64,000 nt of DNA from Pseudo-nitzschia pungens (lineage: Eukaryota > Bacillariophyta > Bacillariophyceae > Bacillariales > Bacillariaceae): positions 1,736,001-1,800,000 of the forward strand of contig CM074764.1 of the NCBI GenBank assembly GCA_037355855.1, written 5' to 3'. A model generated the notes under the pieces. That model did not search any database. It was not told the origin of the DNA and was given only the letters and a program-made list of their open reading frames with translations. Every line of letters starts with the position of its first letter. Position 1 is the first letter of the stretch. This document shows, piece after piece, positions 40,510 through 51,673 of the stretch. A program made the translations under genes and the position numbers.

Positions 40510-41792
40510 GGAGAGCACTGGTCAAAGGTCAGAAGTCAGAATATAGAACAATTCTATTTGCACTTGCATTTCACTGCACACAGCTTTCGGATTCTGTTCT
40601 TTGGGCACTGAGGTGAGAGATCGAGTCAGTCTCACTTCTATGTTAGTAACCGTGGGTGGTTTTGCATCCTTGGATTTTGTTTTGTGAAAAGGAACACGTC
40701 AAACAAAGAACTGTAAGCTCCGAAGTCTCCAAAATTTCATTTGTACTGACTTGCGAATGATCCTTCTGTCGTACTTTGTCGTGCCGTTTGATACATACTT
40801 TGTATAAATTATGGTGTGGGTGTTGGGCATGCGTCTTGCCGTTTTAAATTATAATCCTTTTAGTAAATTTTTCATGAACATAGATACTTTTTTGTACCTC
40901 AAACTACATCATGATCCCGATCGTTCTAGAGATTGATGCAGCTCGGCTTGGTATGCGGAGTGAGTAGCTCTGCTCAGTTCGGTTTGCAGCGCGATTGGTT
41001 TAGCTTAGGGACAGAAACAATTGTGAGAGTTACCATGGCAAACACCTAACGAAAGGCAAGAAAAAGGTATACATATTCTTATCTACCCTTTCTGCAACGT
41101 TCTATCCTCTTTTTTGTCCCGCTTTGTCATCTTCATCCGTTTCTGGATCAACCTCGACAGATTTATCCCTGCAACAGTCAATGGCAACGTTAGTCTCATA
41201 ACAGACGAGGAGCGTGATAAGAGTGGCGAGATACGAACCTTTGTGGTTTACAACATCGTACCCACCTTTGCGTCGTCCCCTCGTTGTTTGCGTTGGATCC
41301 GCAGCGAACAGGTGTTCCTCGTGATTCTTCAAGATTCACGCAATTGTAACAGCACAAGACAAAATGTCGGACACACCCATCGCGTCGTCTCTTATTTCAA
41401 CAAGCCTGTCAGCCCAGATCAACCCAGGTCAACCGCCTTCAGAATTTTGCCTTGATCCTAGGTAATATCATTGACATCGGTTGAGGACAACGCATACTAC
41501 TACTAGCCCTACTAGCACTAGTAAATTGACCTTGGATGACCCTCTGAACTAATTTTGGCTACTTTTTAACACACAGCATCTCCACCACCAACTGGCAGGG
41601 GAGAAGAAGGAACATCATGCATGTTCTACTATCTGCCAATCACCAGTGGTAGTGGTAGTGGTGGTGGTAGTGTAGGCATTTCTTACTTAGCGAAACAAGA
41701 TCGTGATTGCTTCCATCGTTACCGTCATCTAGAAATACTTCTTGATCGTAATGGCGAATTGGCAGTTGGTACCTGATTTCCTCTCAAGGATT
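40510..41792. other. Intergenic region between surface-protein and esterase genes
   Basis: No confident gene. A minus-strand frame of about 76 codons at 41102-41332 and a plus-strand frame of 113 codons overlap it; neither shows recognisable features. Low-complexity GTAGTGGTAGTGGTGG near 41650. Confidence 0.4.
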
Positions 41793-41890
41793 TGTACTAC
41801 GGAATTCCTATCAGCTGTCCCCCGGTTTCCGTAGAAATTAGTAGTTGATGGTGTAGAACCAGAGGACAGCTGATAGGAACTTTGTAGTAC
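41793..41890. repeat. Inverted repeat / hairpin downstream of the esterase gene
   Basis: TTCCTATCAGCTGTCC (about 41805-41820) pairs with GGACAGCTGATAGGAA (41864-41879), and the similarity extends outward (TTGTACTAC against GTAGTAC). Loop about 43 bp. It lies 57 bp beyond the esterase stop, so it could be a 3'-end hairpin or a tiny foldback element. Confidence 0.6.
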
Positions 41891-41946
41891 CAGACCCGCT
41901 GCATTCTAATTCTTTTTGGGATCATTAGTGTGTTCCAACGTCACGG

Positions 41947-42945
41947 TCAAACTGTAGCGATTGCGTGCGAATCAAGAACGTACGGACGCACGGTTGCTCC
42001 CCGCAACAGCTTGGATTGGGTGTGCCCCGAGTTGCTCCTGTTTTCCAGCTGGTGGGTGGTCGGATTTTTCGCCGCTCCGTTCGTTGGATCATCTTTATTT
42101 CTCCTCCGGACCAGCCCGACCATGGCCTCTCCCATGGCCACTCCCACCAACCAATAGGACTCGCAATTATTGTTCCAGTGGAAGATCTCGTTTCCCGGAG
42201 AGACCGGGTACGCCTCGCGGAAAAACGACCGGGTTTCGGCCGTCGCCACGGTTCCCACAAACTCGGGATCCTTCGCTACCGCGAGCTGGGCGTTGGCGAT
42301 CCGATTCCTCAGCGGATACTCGGTCTGCCACCCGCACATGCCCGACACCCCAATGGCCACCGGCAGATCCGGAACGCCCAGGTCCACCCGCACGTCCCGG
42401 ATCAGGTGCCCGAGGTTTTCCTCGTAGGAAGCGGTCATGCTCGCGTCGCATCCGTCGTTCCATCCCTGGTGCCAGGCGAATCCGGCCAGCTCGTAGCCTC
42501 CGGCTAGCATCCGGGACGGGACAATCGTGTCCAGCTCCGCGATGGTCTTGAAATACGATGCCATCATGGCCTCGTAGTACAAACCAGTGGTCCCGCCCGC
42601 CGAAGGGGGCCGAAAGTCCACCGCCAGGCTTTTGCCGCCCCAGGCTGCCTTGATGAGCAAAATGTTGAGGTTGTCGTTATCGTTGTCGTTGTCGTTATCG
42701 TTATCGTTGTCCTTGTCGTTGTCCTTGTCGTTGTTGCTGTTTTGGCCCCCCAGCGCGTCGCCGACGGTCCAGCCAAAGCCCAGCTCGGGTCCGATCTGGT
42801 CGGTTCCCCCCCCGAATCCAGCCTTGAGTTTTCCAACCTGGTGGTGTGCCGGTCGGATGTCGTTGCCAGATTGCTTGTTGTGGGAAACCCAGACGTCCTC
42901 CCGCTCGGTCCAGTCACCACTTGCGTTTTTGAGTTTGCCGTAGGT
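41947..42945 (-). pseudogene. SASA/sialate O-acetylesterase-like protein, C-terminal part
   Basis: Frame continuing from 46564, cut by the LTR element. The part starts T-Y-G-K-L-K at the junction and includes an (Asp-Asn) repeat (42672-42740), then LLIKAAWGGKSLAVDFRPPS, GFAWHQGWNDG (the family's conserved HQG block) and EIFHWNNNCESYWLVG with a candidate catalytic His, ending in TGA at 41947. This order matches the SASA (DUF303, carbohydrate esterase family 6) fold of SGNH-type esterases that remove acetyl groups from sugars. Excising element plus one duplication (3618 bp) restores a 469-residue frame, so this is a gene recently disrupted rather than an old relic. Confidence 0.82.
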
Positions 42946-43327
42946 TGTTTGGACGTGACGTACATATGCACGTAGGATGTGCTTCGTAAGACTATTGAAT
43001 GAAATAAGACCATTGAATATGGACTGGACCGGGAATAAAGATGACCGGGACTAGAGACATTGCAAAATAGAGAAAGACCGATGAGTCATCAACAAAGAAA
43101 GAGAATTAAGTGAATCAGCAATAAAGAGAATTAAGTGAATCAGCAATAAAGAGAATCAAGTGAATAACACGAGAATGCATGTAAGAGAGGAAACAATCAA
43201 ATAAACAACAGAATGGACCATTCACTCAGTAATCGAAATACTCAGGATTTAACAATGTAATTAAACAATTAAGAAACTCAAACCTCGTAGGGTACAAAAT
43301 CTACCGACTTTACGAGCCCTCCAAACA
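42946..43327 (+). repeat. 5' LTR of the gag-only element (382 bp)
   Basis: Identical by eye to 46177-46558. It contains a tandem AGAGAATTAAGTGAATCAGC repeat. Followed directly by TTCTTCGAAGAATTC, a palindrome in the place where a primer-binding site would be. Confidence 0.93.
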
Positions 43328-43961
43328 TTCTTCGAAGAATTCTATCTCGTTAGGGGAGCGCTCGAAAGACGAGAGACCAGTACAGTGGGGGAGAGAGTAT
43401 CGACTGATCTATCCGTCAACGACGAAACGACGGATACGATTGCAGAAGAACGTTGATTGATCTATCCGCAGTGCGAAATAAGGAAGCGACGAAACGCGGA
43501 TACGATTGCAGAAGAGAAGATTGAATTACGATTACGAATTGGACTGACGGGAAAGGGCCTCAGTCTTGCAGGTGATAAACGAATCACAAGGATCTATTCG
43601 GAGAAGAAAGGGCCGAATACGATTGAAGAACAACGACGATAACAAGGATCTATTCGGAGAAGAAAGAGCCGAATACGATTTAATTGTCATCAGATCGATC
43701 CGGAGCATAGAACGAGGGCACGGATACGGTTTGGATCTGTCCAGCGGAAGCGGATAAGATTGCGGTGGACTAAGGGAGCAGACCAAGAGGTAATATAAAG
43801 CCAGTCCTGCAGACAGCACTGATCAGCTGTGGATCTATTCTGGAGAGCTAACAAATTGCACCGAATACGATCATTATCGACTCGCTGAGACGAGTACGAT
43901 TGCGGAAGAAAGAAATTACATTTGGACCAACGAAAAGAATTTGGTCTTGCAGGCGATTTGA
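43328..43961 (+). other. Leader of the gag-only element with GGATCTATTCGG repeats
   Basis: No gene called. Contains repeated GGATCTAT(T/C)CGG(A/C)GA words and two CTTGCAGG contexts (about 43564 and 43947) that look like splice acceptors. A 61-codon frame at 43457 is possible but unsupported. Confidence 0.4.
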
Positions 43962-45122
43962 TTCAACGAACAATCGCAAAAGAAAACAGAACAAGCACAA
44001 GAAGGATCTATTTGCGGAGACGAATACGATCGAACAACAGAGAGGATCTATCCGCGGATACGGATACGATTGAAAGAAGAAGCAAACGAGTCGGCGTCGC
44101 GGTTTATTGTCGGACGATCGACGCGAAGCAGCTGTACCTTGGTGTTATCGGACGGCGGCAATATTACGGAAGAAGAAAACAAGGAGACAGTTCGGAACTG
44201 GCCAAGAGGACGAGTGCATCGGATCTTTGACGAGCTGTTCAAATTATACAGAAGGACGGATACATCTGATAGGATTCAGTTGGATAAGGACCTAAAGGCA
44301 GTTACGATGGGGGCATTGGATCCCCCGAGGGAAATTTTTGAACGATTGTTTGGACTGATGCAGAAATACCAGTACAAGACAATCCAACCAACAGAGGATG
44401 AGTTATTTGCAACACTACTCAGTGGGGTTCCGCAGTACCTGGTGATCTCGTTGACGACCATATTGAACGATTTACGAGATGCGGATACACCAACATATGA
44501 CATCTGGGAGAAGCTGGAGAGGACGGCGACAAATTTGTACAATTCAGTGATTGTTTTGAAGGGACGTCAGTCCCAGCCCAGACCTAATGATATGAGCCTC
44601 CTTGGCGCAGATATCAACAAGAATGTTAATAACAATAGCAACGGCGGATATGATGTTGGTGATGATGATGACGGTGATAACAGCAGCGAAGGCGGCAGCA
44701 ACGACGACTATGAAGGTGGAAGCGACGACGAACATGATGGCGGCAGGCGCAGCGGCAACAACGGCGGCTATGATGGTGGCAGGCGCAGCGGCAATAACGG
44801 CGGCAGTAGGCGCAGCGGCAACAACGGTGGCACGGGAAAAGCCCACTCCGCAATGGCCTGGTTAACCTATACGATTTGCCGCTGGTGTCAGGAGAAGGGG
44901 CATATTGCAAAGAACTGTCCACTCCGTGAAAATGACATTCCAAAGATAAAACCATTATGTGCTGTCTGTGATGGCATCCATGCCACAATACAATGTTGGG
45001 AAATTGAAAGAAATAAGGATCAACGTCCAGCGAACTGGACGTCTAAACTGACAGACGAATTTAAGGCGCGAGAGCTTGATACGGAGCTCTCTGGCCTCGC
45101 ACTCGTATTCCAATCCCTTTGA
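43962..45122 (+). CDS. gag: Gag protein with CCHC zinc knuckle
   Basis: The frame is open from 43962 to TGA at 45120-45122, but its first ATG is only at 44307 (MGALDPP), inside what looks like the conserved domain; translation therefore probably starts in an upstream exon or at a non-ATG codon. The domain with DELFKLYRRTDTSDRIQLDK, EIFERLFGLMQKYQ and FATLLSGVPQYLVISLTTIL resembles the UBN2-type gag of Ty1/copia elements. A Gly/Asn/Asp-rich linker follows, then CRWCQEKGHIAKNC (a CX2CX4HX4C knuckle) and CAVCDGIHATIQC. Role: RNA packaging in particles. Confidence 0.8.
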   Translation, partial: FNEQSQKKTEQAQEGSICGDEYDRTTERIYPRIRIRLKEEANESASRFIVGRSTRSSCTLVLSDGGNITEEENKETVRNWPRGRVHRIFDELFKLYRRTDTSDRIQLDKDLKAVTMGALDPPREIFERLFGLMQKYQYKTIQPTEDELFATLLSGVPQYLVISLTTILNDLRDADTPTYDIWEKLERTATNLYNSVIVLKGRQSQPRPNDMSLLGADINKNVNNNSNGGYDVGDDDDGDNSSEGGSNDDYEGGSDDEHDGGRRSGNNGGYDGGRRSGNNGGSRRSGNNGGTGKAHSAMAWLTYTICRWCQEKGHIAKNCPLRENDIPKIKPLCAVCDGIHATIQCWEIERNKDQRPANWTSKLTDEFKARELDTELSGLALVFQSL

Positions 45123-46176
45123 ATCAGGGTAGTGAGGTGATTTGATGATTTTATGATTCAATGGATAATGGAATGCTGAAAGGATACAAAGGAATAGGAC
45201 GTTAACGAGCGAAGCGCGAAGCGGGTACAAAGGAATAGGACGTTAACGAGCGAAACGGATACAGGTCGGTCACATGGAACGATTGAATTGAACGATTTAA
45301 GGAGCAGTGGTAGAGGTTGAAGAAACACGATACGGATGAATGAACGAGCAGCCGATTGAACGATTTAAGGATCAGTGGTAAAGGTTGAACCAAAGAGCGA
45401 ATGATACGATCGCATAGTGTGGAGTCTATAGAAGCGAAAGAATGGAAGAAATTGATTTCAGGATGGAAGCGAATGAATATGGGAAGCGGAGTAATTGAAA
45501 GAAGAATATCACATGAAAGCTTGATTTGGTCGAACGGTAGACGTATCGGATCGATTAAAAAAAACGGCAAGCTTGATTCGGTTGAACGGTAGACGTATCG
45601 GATCAACTGAAAACGGCACTTATGAAAGATTTAATGAATGATGATTACACGGCGAATATAGAAAGATGATGCAGAGCATGGAGGTATGAAATGGATCAAT
45701 CGTAACATGGAGCGATTTGATTGTGTGGAAGCGCAACTGATCGATTACAACATTGACCGAAAGATCATTGCGTCGATATGGTTCGAACGAATGGTGAAGT
45801 GAATTACGGAGCGATTTGATTGTATGAAAGATTGATTGTAACATGACGGAATGAATCGATTGATAGGAAATAAGTGTTCGAGCGATGGACGAGACAAAGA
45901 TCACTCGATGGACAACAGGTAGGAAGGAAAGATTACAAATGAAAAGAGTTTTACAAAGAGTTTGAGCATTGAACGAATACGGTGATAAAGAGTTGAACGA
46001 ATGCGAAGATTGAGACGAGTTTGAATGAAGATCTGATATTACGACAACGAAGAGATCCAATGGATTGGTGACGAAACGTCAACAAGAATTTGAGTAAAGT
46101 GTGATTATGATGAAACGGAAGTTCGGAAGTTCGATTGAAGGAAGTGTGATTCAAAAGTCTTTGAAGCAGGGTAGTG
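45123..46176 (+). other. Non-coding interior of the gag-only element
   Basis: About 1.05 kb of GA-rich degenerate repeats (for example GAACGATTTAAGGA and GGTAGACGTATCGGATC occurring twice each). No polymerase remnants recognised. Ends with the purine-rich GAAGCAGGGTAG just before the 3' LTR, a candidate polypurine tract. Confidence 0.55.
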
Positions 46177-46558
46177 TGTTTGGACGTGACGTACATATGC
46201 ACGTAGGATGTGCTTCGTAAGACTATTGAATGAAATAAGACCATTGAATATGGACTGGACCGGGAATAAAGATGACCGGGACTAGAGACATTGCAAAATA
46301 GAGAAAGACCGATGAGTCATCAACAAAGAAAGAGAATTAAGTGAATCAGCAATAAAGAGAATTAAGTGAATCAGCAATAAAGAGAATCAAGTGAATAACA
46401 CGAGAATGCATGTAAGAGAGGAAACAATCAAATAAACAACAGAATGGACCATTCACTCAGTAATCGAAATACTCAGGATTTAACAATGTAATTAAACAAT
46501 TAAGAAACTCAAACCTCGTAGGGTACAAAATCTACCGACTTTACGAGCCCTCCAAACA
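46177..46558 (+). repeat. 3' LTR of the gag-only element (382 bp)
   Basis: Identical by eye to the 5' LTR. Reading esterase mRNA into it gives about 23 foreign residues (YVWRARKVGRFCTLRG...) before a stop. Confidence 0.93.
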
Positions 46559-46563
46559 TAGGT

Positions 46564-46974
46564 CTCCGGAAAGGTTTCCACCATCCACTCGAGGGTCCCG
46601 TTGCGAAAGCCTCCCGTGCTTTCTTCCCTGGTTTGCATGTATCCGTGGCCTTCCGTGTTGGATTGACCGACCATGAAAAAGATCTGGAGTGGTGGTGGTG
46701 GCGGTTTTGGATTCTTCCGAGCTGCTTGCGGCGATTGACGAGGGTGGATAGTAGTATCATCATCCGTATCATCCGTATCATCCGTGGTGTGGGCGTTTCC
46801 ATTGGCATTTCTTTTGGCATTTCCGCTTCCATATCGTGTGTTGGTCGTGGATTGCTGAGGAGTTGCGATAGCTTCACGTACTATCCCGGCATGGGACCAA
46901 AGCAGAAGCAGCAGAACGAGATGACTGCTCCGCAACAATTTCGTGCCGCTTGATGAGGAGAAGATGCCGTTCAT
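46564..46974 (-). pseudogene. SASA/sialate O-acetylesterase-like protein, N-terminal part
   Basis: ATG at 46974, followed by a probable signal peptide or anchor (SSHLVLLLLLWSHAGIVREA), a low-complexity Asn/Asp/Thr segment (TDDTDDTDDDTT), and the nucleophile block IFFMVGQSNTEGHGY, with Ser of GQSN as the catalytic residue of the family. The frame reaches FPET at the insertion; the complement of the TAGGT duplication supplies the next codon so that it continues T-Y-G-K on the far side. A secreted or secretory-pathway esterase acting on acetylated glycans is the likely role. Confidence 0.82.
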
Positions 46975-49632
46975 GTTCTTGGCTGGTTTGCGTCGTTTTT
47001 GGTTTGGGCGGCAAGGAGCGATGTACCGTATCTATCTATCTATCTATCTATCTACCGGTATGGCACGATAACGACGGGGCTATGATTGTTACTTGTACTT
47101 CGTACTTCGTAGTATTATTGTTCGCTGCGACAGAATCCGTATACCATACACTCTGCTACCGTACTCGTACCTGTTCCGATTTGAGAATGAAGGAAGGAAT
47201 CTGTTCCGAATAAACGTTTCGGGTGGGTAATACGGTAAGTTACCGGCATGTTGTCCAAGCACGGAAATAGTCCTGTGACTTCGATTTTGTTCCGGTGTCA
47301 TCAAAAAAAAAAAAGATTTTTCAGTTGTCAACTAACCTTACAGTAAGGTTTTACAAAGTGTCAACGCAATACCGGTAGTACAAGTTCGACGTACTGGAAC
47401 GTAAGGTTACCGTACCGGGTAGCATCGGTCGGATCACTCCGCTGGATTGAGACTTGAAAGAACTCGAATCATCTAAAACAATTCCGTGGAGGAGTTGAAT
47501 GGCGTTGCATCATCAATAAAAACTGACTGTACCAGTATGAATAAGAAGTTACCGAACGTACGTAAGATTTCTGTACTTGTACCCTTAGCGGAAGAAACGA
47601 GTACAATACGCAGCAGTACTACTAGTACTACTAGTAGTAGTAGTAGTAGTATCACAGGAGTCGTACTACTATTGTTGTGATTGTTGAAATCGTGTAGTCG
47701 TTTGGGTTTACTAAAGAAGAGTTGTTTACGAGTGATGAGAACTAAAAATGGCGTTGCGTACTATCTGGTGCTGCTTCATGGGGTTCTTGCTGGTTCTGTA
47801 GTAGGTTGTGTCGGTTTGGTGTCTGGAAACGACGATGCATCTGTTTCCCCTGATTCTTGGACCCAGCAGTACTAGTACTACTAGTATTACTACTACTAGT
47901 ACTACTAGTTCTTGATTGATTGCTTCCACAAGAAAAGCAAAGCCACCAATGTCTGGATCATGTCTCTCAGATTCCTCCACACAGCTCAAGGCAGTCATTG
48001 CTCCTCCTGAGGCTAGTACTTCTTACGGGCAACAAAATGAAGCAAGAACATCATACTACTAGGGCGGCTTGCTGATTTATTTTTATCAGGCAGTACATCT
48101 TGACTACTACTAGTAGAAGTGGCAACTGATTGATGCAAAGGGCTTGCGCATTCATAGTTTTGACATGGACTGCTGAGCTTGGATACAAAGGAGAAATGTT
48201 CCTCCTTCTTATTAGTACTGGTTCATATTTGTTACAGGGTCAGGGCAAACAACTAATTGATTTTGATCAGAAGAGGAGGAATGTAGGTGTAGTGCTAGTA
48301 ACTCCTATGTACTATTAGTGAAACCTGTTTCTAGCACCCCCTGTGGCATCATTGTTACTACCACAGAATATGCTGTAGCATATAGCATGTACTAGTAGCT
48401 TCTAGTAGTAGCACCTAGCATACCACAGTGTAGCATACCACAGTGCTGTAGCATATAATCCATAGTAGTACTGCTCCCTGTTTTGCTAGGATATGTACCC
48501 ATAGTACAGAATCCTACTGTTGTACCTCCCTCTGTTAAAAATAGTACTAGCTTCTGTCCACCTTCACCAATTGGCTGAGTGGATACCTTACTACCAACAA
48601 CAACGATGATGGTATAAATCTGCCAATTTAAGAATGAAATAAGCCGATATGTCATTCAAAAAGCAATCAATTCAGTAAGGTATTTCTCATTCAAAACAGT
48701 AACAAATGGCCCACATTCAACAAACAGCAGTTAAAAATTCAAGAACTACTACTAGCCCCCTTCTCAGCAGACTCTCCCTCACTGATTAAGTTACGCTGAA
48801 AACCCTCGATACTAGAGCTAGTAATAAAGAAGCATTCTTTGCAACTCCACTAATTCCCATCCAATGGTCACTCTGCTCCTCCTGCTGCTAGTATTGGTGC
48901 TGCCATCAAGACATGTATTACAGCAATAACAAGAGCAAGGCTATTCACTAGTTACTACTGGTAGGAGGGATTCATCCAGGAGGCACTTTCAAGAATGGAG
49001 GAGGACTGCTGCTGGGTGATAGTTGTGAATGCTTGTTCTTCTTGTAAGGAGGCTGCACGCCCTGGCTGCCACCTACTAAAATAGTACAACTTGTAAAACA
49101 GTTCCTCCTTATTTTCAACATTCCAGTTCTGAACTTTGTCATCTGAATACTCAAAAGTACTAGTAGTAGTACTAGTAGTATGATGCTATGAATACCAATC
49201 TGAAAAATTTCTGACAATTGAACTGAGGGGGATTGTTCAATGGATAGTACTAGTAGTACTACTAGTACTAGTACGAGTACTACTAGTAGTACTACTACTA
49301 CTGGCAACCAAACAGGAGTCCACTTTTCAGCATAGTGGGATTGACACTGGTCTACTAGTATTACTAATTTTTTATATTATTATAATACTAGTAAGGTTAC
49401 GGATCACCTAACAATAATTGAAATGGATGATTTTTTAACGCAAATCAACAGAAATTAAAACAAAAAATAAGAGATTGATACGGTAATTACTAAGGTTAAG
49501 ATTACGGTACGGTAGGTGATGAGACTGTAAACCTTAGTCAATGATGCTCGTGACCTCCAAAATGTACCATATGCGAAATGCTGTTGTGCTCCTATTGACG
49601 TGATTAACGTATGTATTACAATAAGAGTGAGG
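46975..49632. other. Intergenic region rich in ACTAGT/AGTACT microsatellites
   Basis: No confident gene in about 2.65 kb. It contains TATC repeats at 47030-47052 (upstream of the esterase) and self-complementary runs of ACTAGTACTACTAGTAGTAG at 47610-47660, 47865-47912 and 49245-49305. Short repeats TAGCATACCACAGTG near 48415-48450. Possible upstream regulatory DNA of the esterase lies in the first few hundred bases. Confidence 0.45.
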
Positions 49633-50874
49633 TTATTCACTAGTTGCTAGGGATTCATTCTCACACCACCCCACACTTGCAGAATCGGAAGAGTCGAAAA
49701 AAGACAATTTTTGAGAATATAGTAAATCTTCGAGAGGATTCCGATTGCAAGTGGAGAAAGTCATGTTATGGACTGTATGGGGGTTTTGGTTTGTAGGTGG
49801 TGTGAAGGTGGGCTTTACTCGTCCCATGAACACGTCAGAGTGTTCATAGAATTTAGTACGGCCAGTGGGTTTGCTCAGTGAGTCGCTGTAGTTCTCATCA
49901 GATCTTGTTTCCACAAAGGTGATAAACTCATCTTCTGTCCATTGGAGGATAACAAAGTGTTTCATTTCAACATGTCGTGTGCGGCGTGTGGGTTGATGGG
50001 CGTTTGCCATTCTGCATCCACCGTGGTTGTCGGCGATGATTGGGGTGGGTTTTGTTTGGGCAATCCATAGTTCTTCGAGGATCCACCTAAGGTAAAGGGC
50101 TGCTTTGCCTGCGTCTGCCATGTTGGTGAATTCTGCTTCTGTTGAACTTTGGGCAATGGTGGGTTGTAGGCGTGTTCTATAGTAGACTGCGGCGCCCGCC
50201 AGCATCATGATAACGCCACCCATCGAGCGGCGGTGTATACGGTCGGATGCCCATGTAGTGTCACAGGCGCCATGCACTTGTAGTGGGTGGTGGTGGTGTG
50301 CAAATTTGGCAAGGGCTTCCGGGGAGGAAAATGGTTGTGGGAGTGGCATATTGGGGAGGTCTGTACGGGGCTCAGGGCGCCAGTATGTTAGTCCTTCCGT
50401 TTTGGTGGCAAGTAGGTAAAGGAATATCTGTTTCACTGCTTCATAATGGATTTTTGCTGGATGGTGGGAGTATTGACTGAGTGTGATGACTGCAACGGAG
50501 ATATCTATTCGGCAAATCGTAAGCGCGTAGATTAGTTCTCCTATACATTGTCGGTAGCTGAAGCCCATCTTTTGTTCTAGTTTGGTGGCTTCATATGGGT
50601 CTTCAGGGCCAATTGTGGTCTGTAGCTGCTTTTGATATTGCGTTGTTTCATTCATAGGCGTCGGGCGGGATCTCGTTCGGACATTGGTCCATCCATGGTG
50701 CGCAGTGATCTTTTCAATATAAGTCTTGCAGTGGAGGTGGTTGTAGTGTCTTGTTTGGTTAACATGGATGCCATTGAATTTTCTAATGGTGCCAAGAACA
50801 TTAAGGGGGTTAGTCATACGGTTTTGAATTTCGTCTGTCAACTGTTTTTCGACCCCTGCTCGAAACGTTAGCAC
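49633..50874 (-). pseudogene. Ty1/copia Pol remnant: end of RT and RNase H
   Basis: 413 codons without the integrase and most of the reverse transcriptase. Recognisable: NVLGTIRKFNGIHVNQT and YRQCIGELIYALTICRIDIS (typical post-RT segment), CDTTWASDRIHRRSMGG, IAQSSTEAEFTNMADAGKAA and NAHQPTRRTRHVEMKHFVI, the copia RNase H series ending in VETRSDENYSDSLSKPTGR. No flanking LTR was found. The frame has no proper 5' start and is probably a truncated copy; it is not obviously related to the gag-only element, though a complete relative could mobilise that element. Confidence 0.82.
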
Positions 50875-51438
50875 CCCACCTCCAAAGGTCTAAATTTGAG
50901 ACCAATCCTCTAGCTTGTACTTCAAAATTTATCGCGCACTCCCAATTTTATTTATAACGTTTATCACGAAAAAAATGAGGGGCACGGCCTCAATTTATTC
51001 ACCGCCCGTATGCAACATTTCACACTTTATCCTCTAAATATTATTTCTTCCACCTCAAAAAATAATATGGTTCATGGTCGAAAAATTGTTTACTCCGTCC
51101 TCCATAAATTTTGTGCTCTGCTCTCCTTACTTTTCATGCTACATTCCTACACAATTTCTTTTACGTCAGCTAAAGTTTACACCCCAGTCCCCTTCACTTT
51201 TCCAGTTAAATCCTCTCTATTTTTTGTCCTCAACCGCGCAATGTTCGTATCCATATGGCGCCAAAATTTGTACCCTCGACCTCTAATATCATTACACCAC
51301 CACCACCGGGGCACATTGTGGTCTCACCGTTCAAAATATGTACCCCCCTGCATACAAATTGTGTGTACTACCTTACAAAACAAAATTTATTTCACGCCAA
51401 ATTATTATCGTGCTACTAATTATAAAATGAAACCTACG
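50875..51438. other. Non-coding spacer
   Basis: AT-rich DNA with no recognisable gene. A 232-codon plus-strand frame from 51010 passes through it but consists of low-complexity sequence and a tandem repeat and is not called. Confidence 0.4.
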
Positions 51439-51655
51439 GTATTAAAATTGTCGTCACTCTACATAGGATCGTCGTCACTCTACATAGAATTGTCGTCACT
51501 CTACATAGGATCGTTGTCACTCTACATGGGAATGTCGTCACTCTACATAGTATCGTTGTCACTCTACATGGGAATGTCGTCACTTTACATAGGATCGTCG
51601 TCACTCTACATAAGATCGTTGTCACTCTACATGGGAATGTCGTCACTCCACTCAC
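51439..51655. repeat. 21-bp tandem repeat TCGTCACTCTACATAGGATCG
   Basis: About ten units alternating between ...CTACATAGGATCG and ...CTACATGGGAATG. Lies just beyond the 3' end of the minus-strand T2 copy. Confidence 0.88.
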
Positions 51656-51673
51656 TCCACTCAGAAATGAATA

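Larger units (their letters stand above)
42946..46558 (+). mobile_element. Gag-only LTR retroelement (3613 bp) inside the esterase gene
   Basis: LTRs 42946-43327 and 46177-46558 (382 bp each) read as identical, start TGTTTGG and end CCAAACA, and are flanked by TAGGT at 42941-42945 and 46559-46563. The interior encodes a Gag with a zinc knuckle but no protease, integrase or polymerase, so it must depend on a relative for movement. This corresponds to the TR-GAG/LARD type of non-autonomous element known from plants. Identical LTRs mean a very recent insertion. Confidence 0.93.

Noticed and set aside
41102..41455. Short overlapping frames of 76 and 113 codons
   Set aside because: No motif, no conserved partner and neither strand favoured; left as intergenic.
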